Shown: positions 54,450 to 63,152 of the stretch, in pieces | Position numbering within the stretch: position 1 is the stretch's first letter | Layout of the letters: every line of letters begins with the position of its first letter | From: Phyllobacterium chamaecytisi | Lineage (GTDB): Bacteria > Pseudomonadota > Alphaproteobacteria > Rhizobiales > Rhizobiaceae | Direction: 5' to 3' | DNA length: 64,000 nt | NCBI RefSeq assembly: GCF_020164455.1 | Contig: NZ_JAIQWW010000002.1 | Span: 1-64,000, forward strand | Notes under the pieces: generated by a model | Databases searched by the model: none | The model's input: the letters and a program-made list of their open reading frames with translations, nothing else | Told to the model about the DNA's origin: nothing | Translations under genes and position numbers: made by a program

Positions 54450-54488
54450 TTTGTGCGTTATTTGATTTTTGTTCGTATATCGCACAAA
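54450..54488. promoter_or_regulatory. Three PcaR-type half-sites between pcaI and pcaR
   Basis: TTTGTGCG (54450-54457) and TTTGTTCG (54468-54475) are direct repeats 18 bp apart; CGCACAAA (54481-54488) is inverted to both, giving a palindrome around TATAT. Such an arrangement, two sites in a palindrome with one added direct copy, is like the operator of the PcaU relative. They end 17 nt before pcaR. Confidence 0.62.
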
Positions 54489-54505
54489 GCGTGCTAGAGT
54501 TTGGT

Positions 54506-55261
54506 ATGCGAGAAACAGACTTCATCAGTGGTTTTGCCAAGGGCCTCTCGGTAATCGAGGCGTTCGACGCGGCAAATCCGCGTCTTTCAATCACCGATAT
54601 CTCGAGGATTACCGGCCTCGAACGTGCGACCGCCCGGCGTTGTCTCTTGACCTTGGCACAACTCGGCTATGCCGACTATGACGGCAAATTCTTCTCGCTA
54701 TCGCCGCGAATACTGCGTCTTGGCCATTCCTATCTTACAGCGACTCCCCTGCCCCGCCTGCTGCAGCCTTTTCTCGATCAACTATCCGAAAAGACCGGCG
54801 AAAGCGCATCGGCTTCCGTCCTCGATGGTAATGAGATCGTCTATATCGCCCGGGCATCGCATAAGAGGGTAATGTCGATCAATCTCAATCCCGGAAGCCG
54901 CCTGCCCGCCTATTGCTCGTCCATGGGGCGAGTCTTGCTCGCCGCGATGAATGAGGGCGATGCGAAGAGTATTCTGGAGAATAGCAACCGTAAGGCGAAT
55001 ACGCCGAATACAAAAACGACTATTGCTGACTTGATGGCTGAGTTGCAACTGATACGCGAGCAGGGATATGCCGTCATCGATCAGGAATTGGAGATCGGTC
55101 TCTGTTCGATTGCCATCCCGGTGCGCAATATGCGGGGTACCACCATTGCGGCACTTAACGTCGGTGCACAGGCGCCGAGGGTTACAGTTGATGAAATGGT
55201 TGCAACCTATCTGCCGGTTATGCAGTCAACTCGCGATACGTTGGCGGGCCTGCTGGTCTAG
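54506..55261 (+). CDS. pcaR: IclR-family regulator PcaR
   Basis: Regulator of the pcaIJF genes, 251 residues. The winged HTH (about residues 25-60, SITDISRITGLERATARRCLL) is followed by the IclR effector domain (ETGESASASVLDGNEIVYIAR). PcaR/PcaU proteins respond to 3-oxoadipate or protocatechuate. ATG 54506 is chosen; the longer frame opens inside pcaI. It is convergent with pcaQ, whose stop overlaps its own by four bases. Confidence 0.92.
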   Translation: MRETDFISGFAKGLSVIEAFDAANPRLSITDISRITGLERATARRCLLTLAQLGYADYDGKFFSLSPRILRLGHSYLTATPLPRLLQPFLDQLSEKTGESASASVLDGNEIVYIARASHKRVMSINLNPGSRLPAYCSSMGRVLLAAMNEGDAKSILENSNRKANTPNTKTTIADLMAELQLIREQGYAVIDQELEIGLCSIAIPVRNMRGTTIAALNVGAQAPRVTVDEMVATYLPVMQSTRDTLAGLLV

Positions 55262-56181
55262 TTTGGTGACCCTTCAGTTGCTGCCTCGCGGATCGTCTGC
55301 ATCAAGATCATCAGTGGCAGGGACGGCGTTATGTCAGCACGCATCGTGAGACCTACCGGTCCGCGCGTTTCGCTTGTGTCTATGGGTAAAAGCGCCAAAC
55401 TCCCATCGTCAACATCATTGGCGACGACGCCCGATGAGATGATCCAAACAGCATTGCTGGAGCGAACAAAGGCGCGGCCGAACGCGTCGGATACCGTCTC
55501 GATCTGGGTAGGCAGGGTGGCTACCCCATTGGCGATGAGAAAGCGGTCGACGAAGGGCCGAATGATCGATGCCCTGGTTGGCATGAGAATGGGAAAATCG
55601 GCAAGAAGCGAAAAAATATCCTCTTGTGAGTTCAAGAGCGGATGGCTGGCGCTGACGGCGAAAACCACCTGCTCGGAATAGAGATGTTCGAAGGAGAACC
55701 CCGTCATTTTCTCTGGAGCGGCAAGGCGGCCAACAACAAGATCGAGATCACCAAGCCGAAGCTGCTCCAGCAGGACCGCGTTTTCGCCCGTAACAATCTT
55801 GATGCGACTTTGCGTTTCCTCTTGCAGAAACAAGCTGATGGCATGCGGCATCACGCGGGTGGACACAGTCGGCAAAGCGCCAATGCGGATGGGGACACCC
55901 TCCCCCGACCGTTCATTGGAAACGGAATCAATGCCTTGGCGCAATGCCGTGATGGCGGCGCCGGCATGGCGCAGGAACACCTCGCCATAACGCGTGATCC
56001 TGATGCCGCGGCCGTCACGTTCAAATACGGCAACGCCAAGCTCGTTTTCCATTTCACGGATTGTTTTGGTGACAGCCGGTTGACTGATATGAAGGATTGC
56101 TGCCGCCTTCATCACGCTCTTCTGACGCGCGACTTCCAGAAAAGTTTGAAGATGGCGAAACTTGATGCGACTATCGATCAT
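55258..56181 (-). CDS. pcaQ: LysR-type regulator PcaQ
   Basis: Activator of the pcaDCHGB operon in rhizobia and Agrobacterium, responding to carboxymuconolactone-type intermediates. The 307-residue protein has an N-terminal HTH (HLQTFLEVARQKSVMKAAAILHISQPAVT) and a LysR co-inducer domain. It is divergent from pcaD; a near-match to the PcaQ box lies 8 nt before its start, which also suggests autoregulation. Confidence 0.93.
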   Translation of the reverse strand: MIDSRIKFRHLQTFLEVARQKSVMKAAAILHISQPAVTKTIREMENELGVAVFERDGRGIRITRYGEVFLRHAGAAITALRQGIDSVSNERSGEGVPIRIGALPTVSTRVMPHAISLFLQEETQSRIKIVTGENAVLLEQLRLGDLDLVVGRLAAPEKMTGFSFEHLYSEQVVFAVSASHPLLNSQEDIFSLLADFPILMPTRASIIRPFVDRFLIANGVATLPTQIETVSDAFGRAFVRSSNAVWIISSGVVANDVDDGSLALLPIDTSETRGPVGLTMRADITPSLPLMILMQTIREAATEGSPN

Positions 56182-56189
56182 GGCATTTC

Positions 56190-56205
56190 ATAACCCATCA
56201 GTTAA
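56190..56205. promoter_or_regulatory. PcaQ box between pcaQ and pcaD
   Basis: ATAACC-CATC-AGTTAA matches the known ATAACC-N4-GGTTAA PcaQ site with one mismatch. It is 73 nt upstream of the pcaD GTG and next to the pcaQ start. A further TAACCAT/ATGGTTT pair lies at 56233-56260. Confidence 0.75.
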
Positions 56206-56278
56206 GAGAATGCGATAGAATATGATTTTACCTAACCATACGGATAATCCATGATGGTTTATTGAATGGGAGGCTTCT

Positions 56279-57085
56279 GTGCAATTCGTTTCTAGCAACG
56301 GCGTAACACTGCACTATCAATTGATCGGCGCACCGGAAGGCAAGCCCGTGTTGGTCTTTGCCAATTCGCTTGGCACCGACTTCCGTATCTGGCGCGATGT
56401 AATCCTTCGCCTTGTCGGCGATTTCGCCATCGTGACATATGACATGCGCGGACATGGTCTTTCGGATATTGGTACGACACCCTACTCCATCGACGATCAT
56501 ACCGCTGACCTTGCAGGTCTCCTTGATTATCTTGAGGTCAGGAACGCGATTGTCTGCGGCCTGTCGGTTGGCGGGCTGGTGGCACAAGGACTTCATGCGA
56601 CGCGGCCGGATCTGGTGCGTGCACTTGTCCTTTGCGATACCGCCCATAAGATCGGCTCGGCGGAAATGTGGGCTGCGCGCATCGCGGCGCTTGAGCAAGG
56701 GGGCATTGAAGCCATTGCGGATGGGGTGCTCGAAAAATGGTTCACTCCTCCCTTCCACAAGCAGCGTCGCGACGAACTTGCCGGATATCGCAATATGCTG
56801 ACCCGCCAGGCCATCGGAGGGTATATCGGGACGTGTGCCGCGTTGCGCGATGCCGATTTTACAACCGAAGCCTCGCGTATCGCGGTCCCGACCATTTGCA
56901 TCGTCGGGGATCAGGATGGGTCGACGCCACCGGAAGTTGTGCTTTCGCTGGCAAAGCTCATTCCGCGCGCTCGTTACGAGGTGATCAAGGATGCCGGACA
57001 TATCCCCTGCGTGGAGCAACCGGAAGCGCTGACGGCGGTGATACGAGCGTTCATCGACGAGTTCCAACTTGGAGAAAGAGCATGA
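56279..57085 (+). CDS. pcaD: 3-oxoadipate enol-lactonase
   Basis: Alpha/beta hydrolase that opens 3-oxoadipate enol-lactone to 3-oxoadipate. The 268-residue protein has the nucleophile elbow CGLSVGG, an oxyanion region FANSLGTDF and the catalytic His in GHIPCVEQP. GTG 56279 has GGGAGG upstream. It is the first gene of the pcaDCHGB operon; its stop overlaps pcaC. Confidence 0.94.
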   Translation: MQFVSSNGVTLHYQLIGAPEGKPVLVFANSLGTDFRIWRDVILRLVGDFAIVTYDMRGHGLSDIGTTPYSIDDHTADLAGLLDYLEVRNAIVCGLSVGGLVAQGLHATRPDLVRALVLCDTAHKIGSAEMWAARIAALEQGGIEAIADGVLEKWFTPPFHKQRRDELAGYRNMLTRQAIGGYIGTCAALRDADFTTEASRIAVPTICIVGDQDGSTPPEVVLSLAKLIPRARYEVIKDAGHIPCVEQPEALTAVIRAFIDEFQLGERA

Positions 57086-57489
57086 CGTCTACAGACGTTC
57101 CTTCCCATCGCTATGCTGAAGGCATGAAAACACGTCGGATTGTCCTCGGCGATGCGCATGTCGATCGTGCCGAGGCAAACAAGACAGACTTTGACGAACC
57201 ATTTCAAGAGCTTATCACTGAAGCTGCTTGGGGCCATGTCTGGTCGCGGCCAGGCTGGACGAAGCGGCAGCGCTCGATTGTGACCATCGCGCTGTTGGCA
57301 GCATTGGGCCAGGACGAGGAACTGGTCATGCATATCAAGGCGACGGCGAACACTGGCGCGACCCAGGATGATATTTGCGAGGCGTTTCTGCACGTTGCAA
57401 TCTATGCGGGCGTTCCGGCGGCCAACCATGCGATTAAACTGGCGACGCAGGTCTATAAAGACCTCGCTGCGGCCGAAAAGACAGCCTGA
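57082..57489 (+). CDS. pcaC: 4-carboxymuconolactone decarboxylase
   Basis: Converts 4-carboxymuconolactone to the enol-lactone used by PcaD, 135 residues. The AhpD-like fold shows [18 protein letters not shown] and [16 protein letters not shown]. Here it is a single-domain protein, not fused to PcaD as in some actinobacteria. The ATG at 57082 overlaps pcaD; the longer frame from 56737 lies inside pcaD. Confidence 0.95.
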   Translation: MTSTDVPSHRYAEGMKTRRIVLGDAHVDRAEANKTDFDEPFQELITEAAWGHVWSRPGWTKRQRSIVTIALLAALGQDEELVMHIKATANTGATQDDICEAFLHVAIYAGVPAANHAIKLATQVYKDLAAAEKTA

Positions 57490-57502
57490 CGGGAGGCTCA
57501 CA

Positions 57503-58243
57503 ATGTCCAACAGGAAGCCGGAGACCGGCGCATTCTTTCAGCGGGACAGGCAGTGGCATCCGCCGGCCTATACGCCAGAGTACAAGACGAGCGTCGTGCG
57601 TTCGCCGCAGAGAGCGTTGATTTCATTCGATAATACACTCTCGGAGATCACCGGGCCGGTGTTCGGCCATGCGATGCTGGGCGAGCTCGATGCCGATCTT
57701 ATCTACAATTATGCGAAGCCAGGCGAGAGCGCGATCGGGCAGCGCATTATTGTTCACGGCAGAGTTGTAGACGAGCGCGGCAAGGGTGTTGCGGGTGCAC
57801 TCCTGGAATTCTGGCAGGCCAATGCTGGCGGACGCTATCGGCACAAGCGCGAGGGATATCTTGCGGCGCTCGATCCCAATTTTGGCGGGTGCGGCCGGAC
57901 GATCACAGACGAGGACGGTTACTACCGTTTTCGCACGGTCAAGCCGGGCGCATATCCTTGGCCGAACGGTGTGAATGACTGGCGCCCGGCGCATATCCAC
58001 TTCTCGGTGTTCGGCCATGGTTTCGCGCAGAGGTTGATTACCCAGATGTATTTCGAGGGCGATCCGATGATCTGGAACTGCCCGATCGTCAAATCCATTC
58101 CGGACAAGGCAGCGATAGAACAGCTCATCGCGGCGCTCGATATGAACAACACCATTCCGATGGATGCACGCGCCTATAAATTTGACATCGTGTTGCGCGG
58201 CCGCCGCTCAACCCTGTTCGAGAATCGCATGGAGGGCAACTGA
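57503..58243 (+). CDS. pcaH: Protocatechuate 3,4-dioxygenase beta subunit
   Basis: Iron(III) intradiol dioxygenase subunit of 246 residues that carries the active site. The Tyr ligands are expected in GGRYRHK and GAYPW, the His pair in RPAHIHFS. The second conserved region is FWQANAGG. It forms an alpha-beta complex with PcaG, whose gene starts at the last base of the pcaH stop. ATG 57503 with GGGAGG upstream is chosen over the frame from 57368, which overlaps pcaC. Confidence 0.96.
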   Translation: MSNRKPETGAFFQRDRQWHPPAYTPEYKTSVVRSPQRALISFDNTLSEITGPVFGHAMLGELDADLIYNYAKPGESAIGQRIIVHGRVVDERGKGVAGALLEFWQANAGGRYRHKREGYLAALDPNFGGCGRTITDEDGYYRFRTVKPGAYPWPNGVNDWRPAHIHFSVFGHGFAQRLITQMYFEGDPMIWNCPIVKSIPDKAAIEQLIAALDMNNTIPMDARAYKFDIVLRGRRSTLFENRMEGN

Positions 58244-58857
58244 TGGTGCAACAATTGGGCTACCTGAAGGAAACGCCATCACAGACGGCCGGACCTTACG
58301 TCCACATCGGCTGCACGCCGAATTTCTGTGAGATTACAGGCGTTTACGAGAACGATCTTGGCATCTCCATGGTCAATGACAAGACGTTGGGCGAGCGAAT
58401 TACCCTGCGTGGACGGGTTTTCGACGGCACCGGAACGCCATTGCGTGACGCCTTGCTTGAAATATGGCAGGCCGACAGCAAGGGGCTCTACAACAGTCCA
58501 TCCGAGTTGCGCGGCACCGCCGATCCCAATTTTACCGGGTGGGGACGCTGTCCAACGGACATGGAAACGGCCGAATATCGCTTCGAAACCGTGAAACCGG
58601 GACAGGTTCCCTTCAAGGACGGGCGTCTGATGGCGCCGCATGTCACGGTCTGGATCGTGGCGCGGGGGATCAACATAGGGTTGCAGACGCGGATCTATTT
58701 CGACGACGAGAAAGAGGCGAACGACAAAGACCCGATCCTGCAACGCATCGAGCATCGCAATCGCGTCCCGACGCTGATCGCGAAGCGCGATGGGTCGAGC
58801 TATGTCTTTGATATCTATCTGCAAGGCGACAAGGAAACCATCTTTTTCGATGTATAG
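58243..58857 (+). CDS. pcaG: Protocatechuate 3,4-dioxygenase alpha subunit
   Basis: Non-metal partner of PcaH, 204 residues. It keeps the dioxygenase fold (LLEIWQADSKGLYN, YRFETVKPGQ, APHVTVWIVARGIN) but the Fe-binding His pair is replaced (APHVTVW), as usual for alpha subunits. It overlaps pcaH by one base and is followed 3 nt later by pcaB. Confidence 0.95.
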   Translation: MVQQLGYLKETPSQTAGPYVHIGCTPNFCEITGVYENDLGISMVNDKTLGERITLRGRVFDGTGTPLRDALLEIWQADSKGLYNSPSELRGTADPNFTGWGRCPTDMETAEYRFETVKPGQVPFKDGRLMAPHVTVWIVARGINIGLQTRIYFDDEKEANDKDPILQRIEHRNRVPTLIAKRDGSSYVFDIYLQGDKETIFFDV

Positions 58858-58860
58858 GCG

Positions 58861-59916
58861 ATGAGTATTTCTCCTTTCGATCATCCGTTTTTGTCCGGTT
58901 TGATCGGTGATGAAGAGGCAGCGCAATGGTTCTCGGCGGAGAGCGATATTGCGGCAATGCTTCAGTTCGAAATCGCTTTGGCCGAGGCGCAAGCTGCCGA
59001 AAATATTATAGAAAGTGCGGCCGCAGAGGCCATCGAGAAGGCGTGCCAGGCTTTCGTACCCGACATGGCGGCGCTCAAATCGGCGGTTGCATCGGATGGT
59101 GTCGTCATCCCGGAACTTATCCGGCAATTGCGCGAGATTGTTCCGCAGGAGCATCGCGCTTGCCTGCATCTTGGTGCGACCAGTCAGGACGTCATCGATA
59201 CGAGCCTGATGATCCGGCTGAACCCGGTAATGAAACGCCTCGAAACCGGATTGTCCGATATTATCGCCGATCTGGATCAACTTGAAAAGATGTTTGGGAA
59301 CAATGGCTTGATGGGGCACACCCGCATGCAGGCGGCCATCCCGATAACAGTCAGAGACCGTATCGAATCCTGGCGCGGGCCGCTGCTGCGTCACCGCAAG
59401 CGCCTCGATATATTGAAGCTCGATTTCCCGGTGATCCAGTTCGGCGGAGCAGCAGGAACGCTGGAGAAACTGGGGGATAAAGGACCAGCGGTTCGCAAGC
59501 GAATGGCGGCGTTACTCGGCCTTTACGATGCGCCGCAATGGCACAGTCAGCGCGACATTATCGTTGAATTTGCTGACTTTTTATCGCTGATTTCCGGTTC
59601 GCTTGGCAAAATCGGCCAGGACATCGCGCTTCTCGCACAAGGTTCGACGGAGCTCAAATTGAGCGGTGGCGGCAAATCATCGGCGATGCCGCACAAGCAA
59701 AATCCGGTCCTTGCTGAACTTCTGGTTGTGCTCGCCCGTTACAATGCCACGCAGGTTTCCGGCATGCACCACGCCTTGGTTCACGAGCAGGAACGCTCAG
59801 GCGCCGCATGGACTTTGGAGTGGATGATATTGCCATCCATGGTTGCAACGACGACGACCGCGCTGCGTTCGGCCAGCACGTTGCTCGGTTCGATTGAGAG
59901 CTTTGGCAAGGCGTGA
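58861..59916 (+). CDS. pcaB: 3-carboxy-cis,cis-muconate cycloisomerase
   Basis: Fumarase/aspartase-superfamily lyase that turns 3-carboxymuconate into 4-carboxymuconolactone, 351 residues (the short rhizobial form against about 450 in Pseudomonas). The superfamily signature is GGKSSAMPHKQNPV, and LGATSQDVIDTS is the first conserved region. It closes the pcaDCHGB operon. The following 183 nt contain a triple repeat before the transporter. Confidence 0.93.
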   Translation: MSISPFDHPFLSGLIGDEEAAQWFSAESDIAAMLQFEIALAEAQAAENIIESAAAEAIEKACQAFVPDMAALKSAVASDGVVIPELIRQLREIVPQEHRACLHLGATSQDVIDTSLMIRLNPVMKRLETGLSDIIADLDQLEKMFGNNGLMGHTRMQAAIPITVRDRIESWRGPLLRHRKRLDILKLDFPVIQFGGAAGTLEKLGDKGPAVRKRMAALLGLYDAPQWHSQRDIIVEFADFLSLISGSLGKIGQDIALLAQGSTELKLSGGGKSSAMPHKQNPVLAELLVVLARYNATQVSGMHHALVHEQERSGAAWTLEWMILPSMVATTTTALRSASTLLGSIESFGKA

Positions 59917-59958
59917 TTTCAACCACACGCAACTAAAATGCAATTGCGGGTGGAAAAT

Positions 59959-60015
59959 CTTGCGCCAGAATCGACATTTCTTGCATAGGAATCGCCCGGT
60001 CTTGTATGAGAATCG
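59959..60015 (+). repeat. Three 15-bp direct repeats with exact 21-bp period
   Basis: CTTGCGCCAGAATCG (59959), CTTGCATAGGAATCG (59980) and CTTGTATGAGAATCG (60001) share CTTG at the start and GAATCG at the end, with starts 21 bp apart. That is two helical turns, so all three lie on one face of the DNA. They end 84 nt before the pcaM-like start, a fitting place for an activator or repressor array. No PcaQ box is seen here. Confidence 0.7.
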
Positions 60016-60099
60016 TATCTTTTCGTTTCATTCCTGCTTCGGAAACCGCGGGTCGTGTGCAATGTTCTGAAAAAGCCGTTTTCGATTGAGGGAGGAACC

Positions 60100-61272
60100 A
60101 TGAAAAAGCTCATTCTGGCCGTCGCCGCATCAATTTTGATGAGTGCAAGTGCCTATGCCGAAGTCATCAAGATTGGCGTTGTCGGTCCCTTCTCGGGACC
60201 ATTCGCAATACAGGGCAAAAATTTCAAGGCTGGCATCGATGCCTACATTGCAACCCACGGTGACAAGGTCGGCGAGAACACGATTGAAATCCTCTACCGG
60301 GATGTGCCACAGGCCGACCCGGCCCAGTCGAAAGCATTGGCGCAGGAACTGGTGGTCAAGGAAGGCGTGCAATATCTTGCCGGCTTCTATTTCACCCCGG
60401 ACGCCATGGCGGTCACGCCGCTGCTCAAGCAGGCGAATGTTCCGATGGTCATCATGAACGCGGCGACGTCGGCCATCGTCACCAAGAGCCCGCTGGTTGT
60501 CCGCACTTCGTTCACCACATGGCAGACCTCTGCGCCGATGGCGAAGATCGCGCGCGAGCGCGGTGTGGAGAAAGCAATTACAGTCGTCAGCGATTACGGC
60601 CCGGGTGTCGATGCGGAGAACGCGTTCAAGACGACGTTCGAGAAAGAAGGCGGCAAGGTTGTCGAATCCATCCGCATGCCGCTGTCGACCAATGATTTCA
60701 GCCCGGTGATGCAGCGGGTGCGCAACTCCGGGGCACAGGCGGTTTTTGCCTTCCTGCCGTCGGGTCCAACCACGCTCGGTTTCGTCAAGGCCTATAACGA
60801 GAACGGTCTGAAGCAGGCCGGCATCCAGTTTCTCGCGCCGGGCGACCTGACACAGGAATCCGATCTGCCGGCGATTGGCGATGCGGGCCTCGGCATCCTG
60901 ACGACGTTCCATTATTCGCTGGCGCATAATTCGCCGGAGAACAAGGCATTTGTCGCCGCGGCCCAAAAAGCAATCGGCAACCCGGCCGAACTCTCTTTCC
61001 CTTCGGTCGGCGCCTATGATGGCATGTATGTCATCAGCAAGATGATCGAGGCGACCGGCGGCAAGCAGGATGCACAGAAGGCGGTCGATGCCGTGAAAGG
61101 CCTCACCTGGGAAAGCCCGCGCGGTCCGGTCTCGATCGATCCGGAAACGCGCCACATCACCCAGAACATCTATCTGCGTGAAGTATCGAAGGGTGCCGAC
61201 GGCGTCTACTTCAACAAGGAAATCAAGACGTTTGAGAAGCAGCCGGATCCGGGATTGGCGGCTGCAAAGTAG
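60100..61272 (+). CDS. pcaM: Protocatechuate-type ABC transporter substrate-binding protein
   Basis: Periplasmic binding protein of the branched-chain-type (LivJ) family, 390 residues. Signal peptide at residues 1-20 (cleavage after SAYA), then EVIKIGVVGPFSGPFA, the usual mature start. It heads a five-gene transporter. In S. meliloti pcaMNVWX is protocatechuate-inducible and regulated by PcaQ; position and family agree here, but the ligand is inferred. ATG 60100 with GGGAGGA upstream is chosen over the frame opening at 60055. Confidence 0.83.
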   Translation: MKKLILAVAASILMSASAYAEVIKIGVVGPFSGPFAIQGKNFKAGIDAYIATHGDKVGENTIEILYRDVPQADPAQSKALAQELVVKEGVQYLAGFYFTPDAMAVTPLLKQANVPMVIMNAATSAIVTKSPLVVRTSFTTWQTSAPMAKIARERGVEKAITVVSDYGPGVDAENAFKTTFEKEGGKVVESIRMPLSTNDFSPVMQRVRNSGAQAVFAFLPSGPTTLGFVKAYNENGLKQAGIQFLAPGDLTQESDLPAIGDAGLGILTTFHYSLAHNSPENKAFVAAAQKAIGNPAELSFPSVGAYDGMYVISKMIEATGGKQDAQKAVDAVKGLTWESPRGPVSIDPETRHITQNIYLREVSKGADGVYFNKEIKTFEKQPDPGLAAAK

Positions 61273-61293
61273 TCCCAAAACCGGAATGATCTG

Positions 61294-62157
61294 ATGCAGA
61301 CGTTCTTCAGCATTGGCGTCGATGCCCTGGCCTACGGGATGATCCTGTTCGTCATCTCGATTGGCCTGTCGGTGACCATGGGCCTGATGCGGGTGATCAA
61401 CCTCGCCCACGGCGCATTCGCCATGATCGGCGGCTATATCGCTTCCTATGCGGCGCGCGATCTCGGGCTTGCCTATGGCCTGGCGATCGCGATTGCCGTG
61501 CTTGGCACGATCATCATTGCCGTTCCCCTGGAACGTTTTCTCTACCGGCGGATTTACGGCGCACCGGAGCTGACGCAGGTGCTGATGACCATCGGCATCA
61601 CCTTTTGCGTGATCGGCCTCGCCAATTACGTGTTCGGTCCGACGCTGAAGACGATCCCCCTCCCCGCGGGACTGCAGGGTCCCGTCGATATCGGTTTCCG
61701 TACTATCGCGGCGCACAAGCTCTTTGCCATCGGCTGCGGTGTGGTTGTCGCGTTGGCGCTTTGGTATCTGATCGAGCGCACATCCTTCGGTGTCAAACTG
61801 CGTGCCTCGGTGGACAATACGGCGATGGCGGCGGCGCTCGGCGTTCGCACCAAGATCGTCTATGCAGCAAGTTTCGCGCTTGCTGTTGGGCTTGCAGCCT
61901 TTGGCGGGGTGATCGGTGCGGAACTGCTGCCGGTCGAACCCTATTACGCTCTGCGCTACATGGTGACGTTTCTTGTCGTCGTTTCGGTCGGCGGTGCGGG
62001 CTCCATCCCCGGCGCGCTGATCGCCTGCCTGTTGCTCGGCGCCATCGATACGACGGGGCGCTACCTCGTGCCCGAATATGGCGAGTTCTTCTTCTATCTC
62101 GCGGTGATAGCTATCGTCTGGGTGTTCCCACGCGGTCTGATGGGAAGAGCCAAATGA
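61294..62157 (+). CDS. pcaN: ABC transporter permease, LivH type
   Basis: Inner-membrane permease of 287 residues with about eight hydrophobic segments. The typical LivH start (DALAYGMILFVISIGLSVTMGLMRVINLAHGAF) and the loop GVRTKIVYAASFAL are present. It follows pcaM by 21 nt and overlaps pcaV. Symbol by analogy with pcaN. Confidence 0.84.
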   Translation: MQTFFSIGVDALAYGMILFVISIGLSVTMGLMRVINLAHGAFAMIGGYIASYAARDLGLAYGLAIAIAVLGTIIIAVPLERFLYRRIYGAPELTQVLMTIGITFCVIGLANYVFGPTLKTIPLPAGLQGPVDIGFRTIAAHKLFAIGCGVVVALALWYLIERTSFGVKLRASVDNTAMAAALGVRTKIVYAASFALAVGLAAFGGVIGAELLPVEPYYALRYMVTFLVVVSVGGAGSIPGALIACLLLGAIDTTGRYLVPEYGEFFFYLAVIAIVWVFPRGLMGRAK

Positions 62158-63152
62158 GCGCCGGGGTATCTGTCACGGCGATGCCTGCCCAAAACAGGGG
62201 CTGGCAGCGCGATCTCATTGGCATCGCCGTCATCCTGATTGCGGCCATGGCCGGATACTTCCTGTTTCCCGACAATCTGGCGCTGCTGACGCGCATGATC
62301 GCGATCATGCTTCTCGTCCTGTCGCTCGATCTGGTGACCGGATATTGCGGCGTTGCGACGCTCGGTCATGCCGCACTTTTCGGCAGCGGCGCCTATGCGG
62401 CAGGTATCGCAGCGGCGCATTTCGGGATCACCGAACCGATCACCATGATCGCCATCGGCGCAGTTGGCGGTGCTTTGGCAGGGTTGATTTCGGGCATCGT
62501 CATCCTGCGTGGACACGGCCTCGCCCAACTCGTGTTGTCCATCGCCATCATCCACTTGTTTCACGAGGCGGCCAACAAGGCATCGCAATATACGGGGGGT
62601 AGCGATGGGCTTTCGGGCATCTCGCCCGATCCCATCCTCGGCGTCTTCGAGTTCGATCTCTGGGGCCGCACGGCCTATGTCTTTGGCATCGTCCTGCTCC
62701 TCCTTGTATTCATACTGCTGCGCATTCTGGTTCGGTCACCCTTCGGCATGCTTTGCCGGGGTATCCGGCAGGATCCTATTCGGGTCAGCGCGATGGGCGC
62801 CTCGGTCAAGCTCACCCTGATCAAGATGTATGTGATCTCGGGGTTGGTCGCGGGTGTCGGCGGCGCCTTCAATGCGGTATCGACACAGGTCGTCGGCCTC
62901 GACAGCCTGAGCTTCACCAATTCCGCCGAAGCGCTCGTCATGCTGGTTCTCGGTGGCGTGGGCTCGCTTTACGGAGCGCTGATCGGCACGATAGCTTTTG
63001 TCTGGATCGAAGATCTGGTCTCTGCCGCCAACCCGTTCCATTGGCTGACGATCGTCGGCGCACTGCTGATTGCCGTGGTGCTGTTTGCGCCCAAGGGCCT
63101 TTATGGCACGGCCGCGACCCTCGTTGAACGATACAGGCGAGGCGGCAAATGA
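62154..63152 (+). CDS. pcaV: ABC transporter permease, LivM type
   Basis: Second inner-membrane permease, 332 residues, with the LivM hallmark LVTGYCGVATLGHAALFGSGAYA and the EAA-like loop MGASVKLTLIKMYVISG. The ATG at 62154 overlaps the pcaN stop; the longer frame to 61605 runs within pcaN. Its stop overlaps pcaW. Symbol by analogy with pcaV. Confidence 0.84.
   Translation: MSAGVSVTAMPAQNRGWQRDLIGIAVILIAAMAGYFLFPDNLALLTRMIAIMLLVLSLDLVTGYCGVATLGHAALFGSGAYAAGIAAAHFGITEPITMIAIGAVGGALAGLISGIVILRGHGLAQLVLSIAIIHLFHEAANKASQYTGGSDGLSGISPDPILGVFEFDLWGRTAYVFGIVLLLLVFILLRILVRSPFGMLCRGIRQDPIRVSAMGASVKLTLIKMYVISGLVAGVGGAFNAVSTQVVGLDSLSFTNSAEALVMLVLGGVGSLYGALIGTIAFVWIEDLVSAANPFHWLTIVGALLIAVVLFAPKGLYGTAATLVERYRRGGK

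Noticed and set aside
59917..60099. PcaQ box upstream of pcaM
   Set aside because: No ATAACC-N4-GGTTAA-like sequence could be found there, unlike the S. meliloti arrangement.
60130..61716. Long antisense reading frame (528 codons) over pcaM and pcaN
   Set aside because: It is the complement of two well-supported genes, has His/Arg/Asp-rich low-complexity composition and no recognisable motif.
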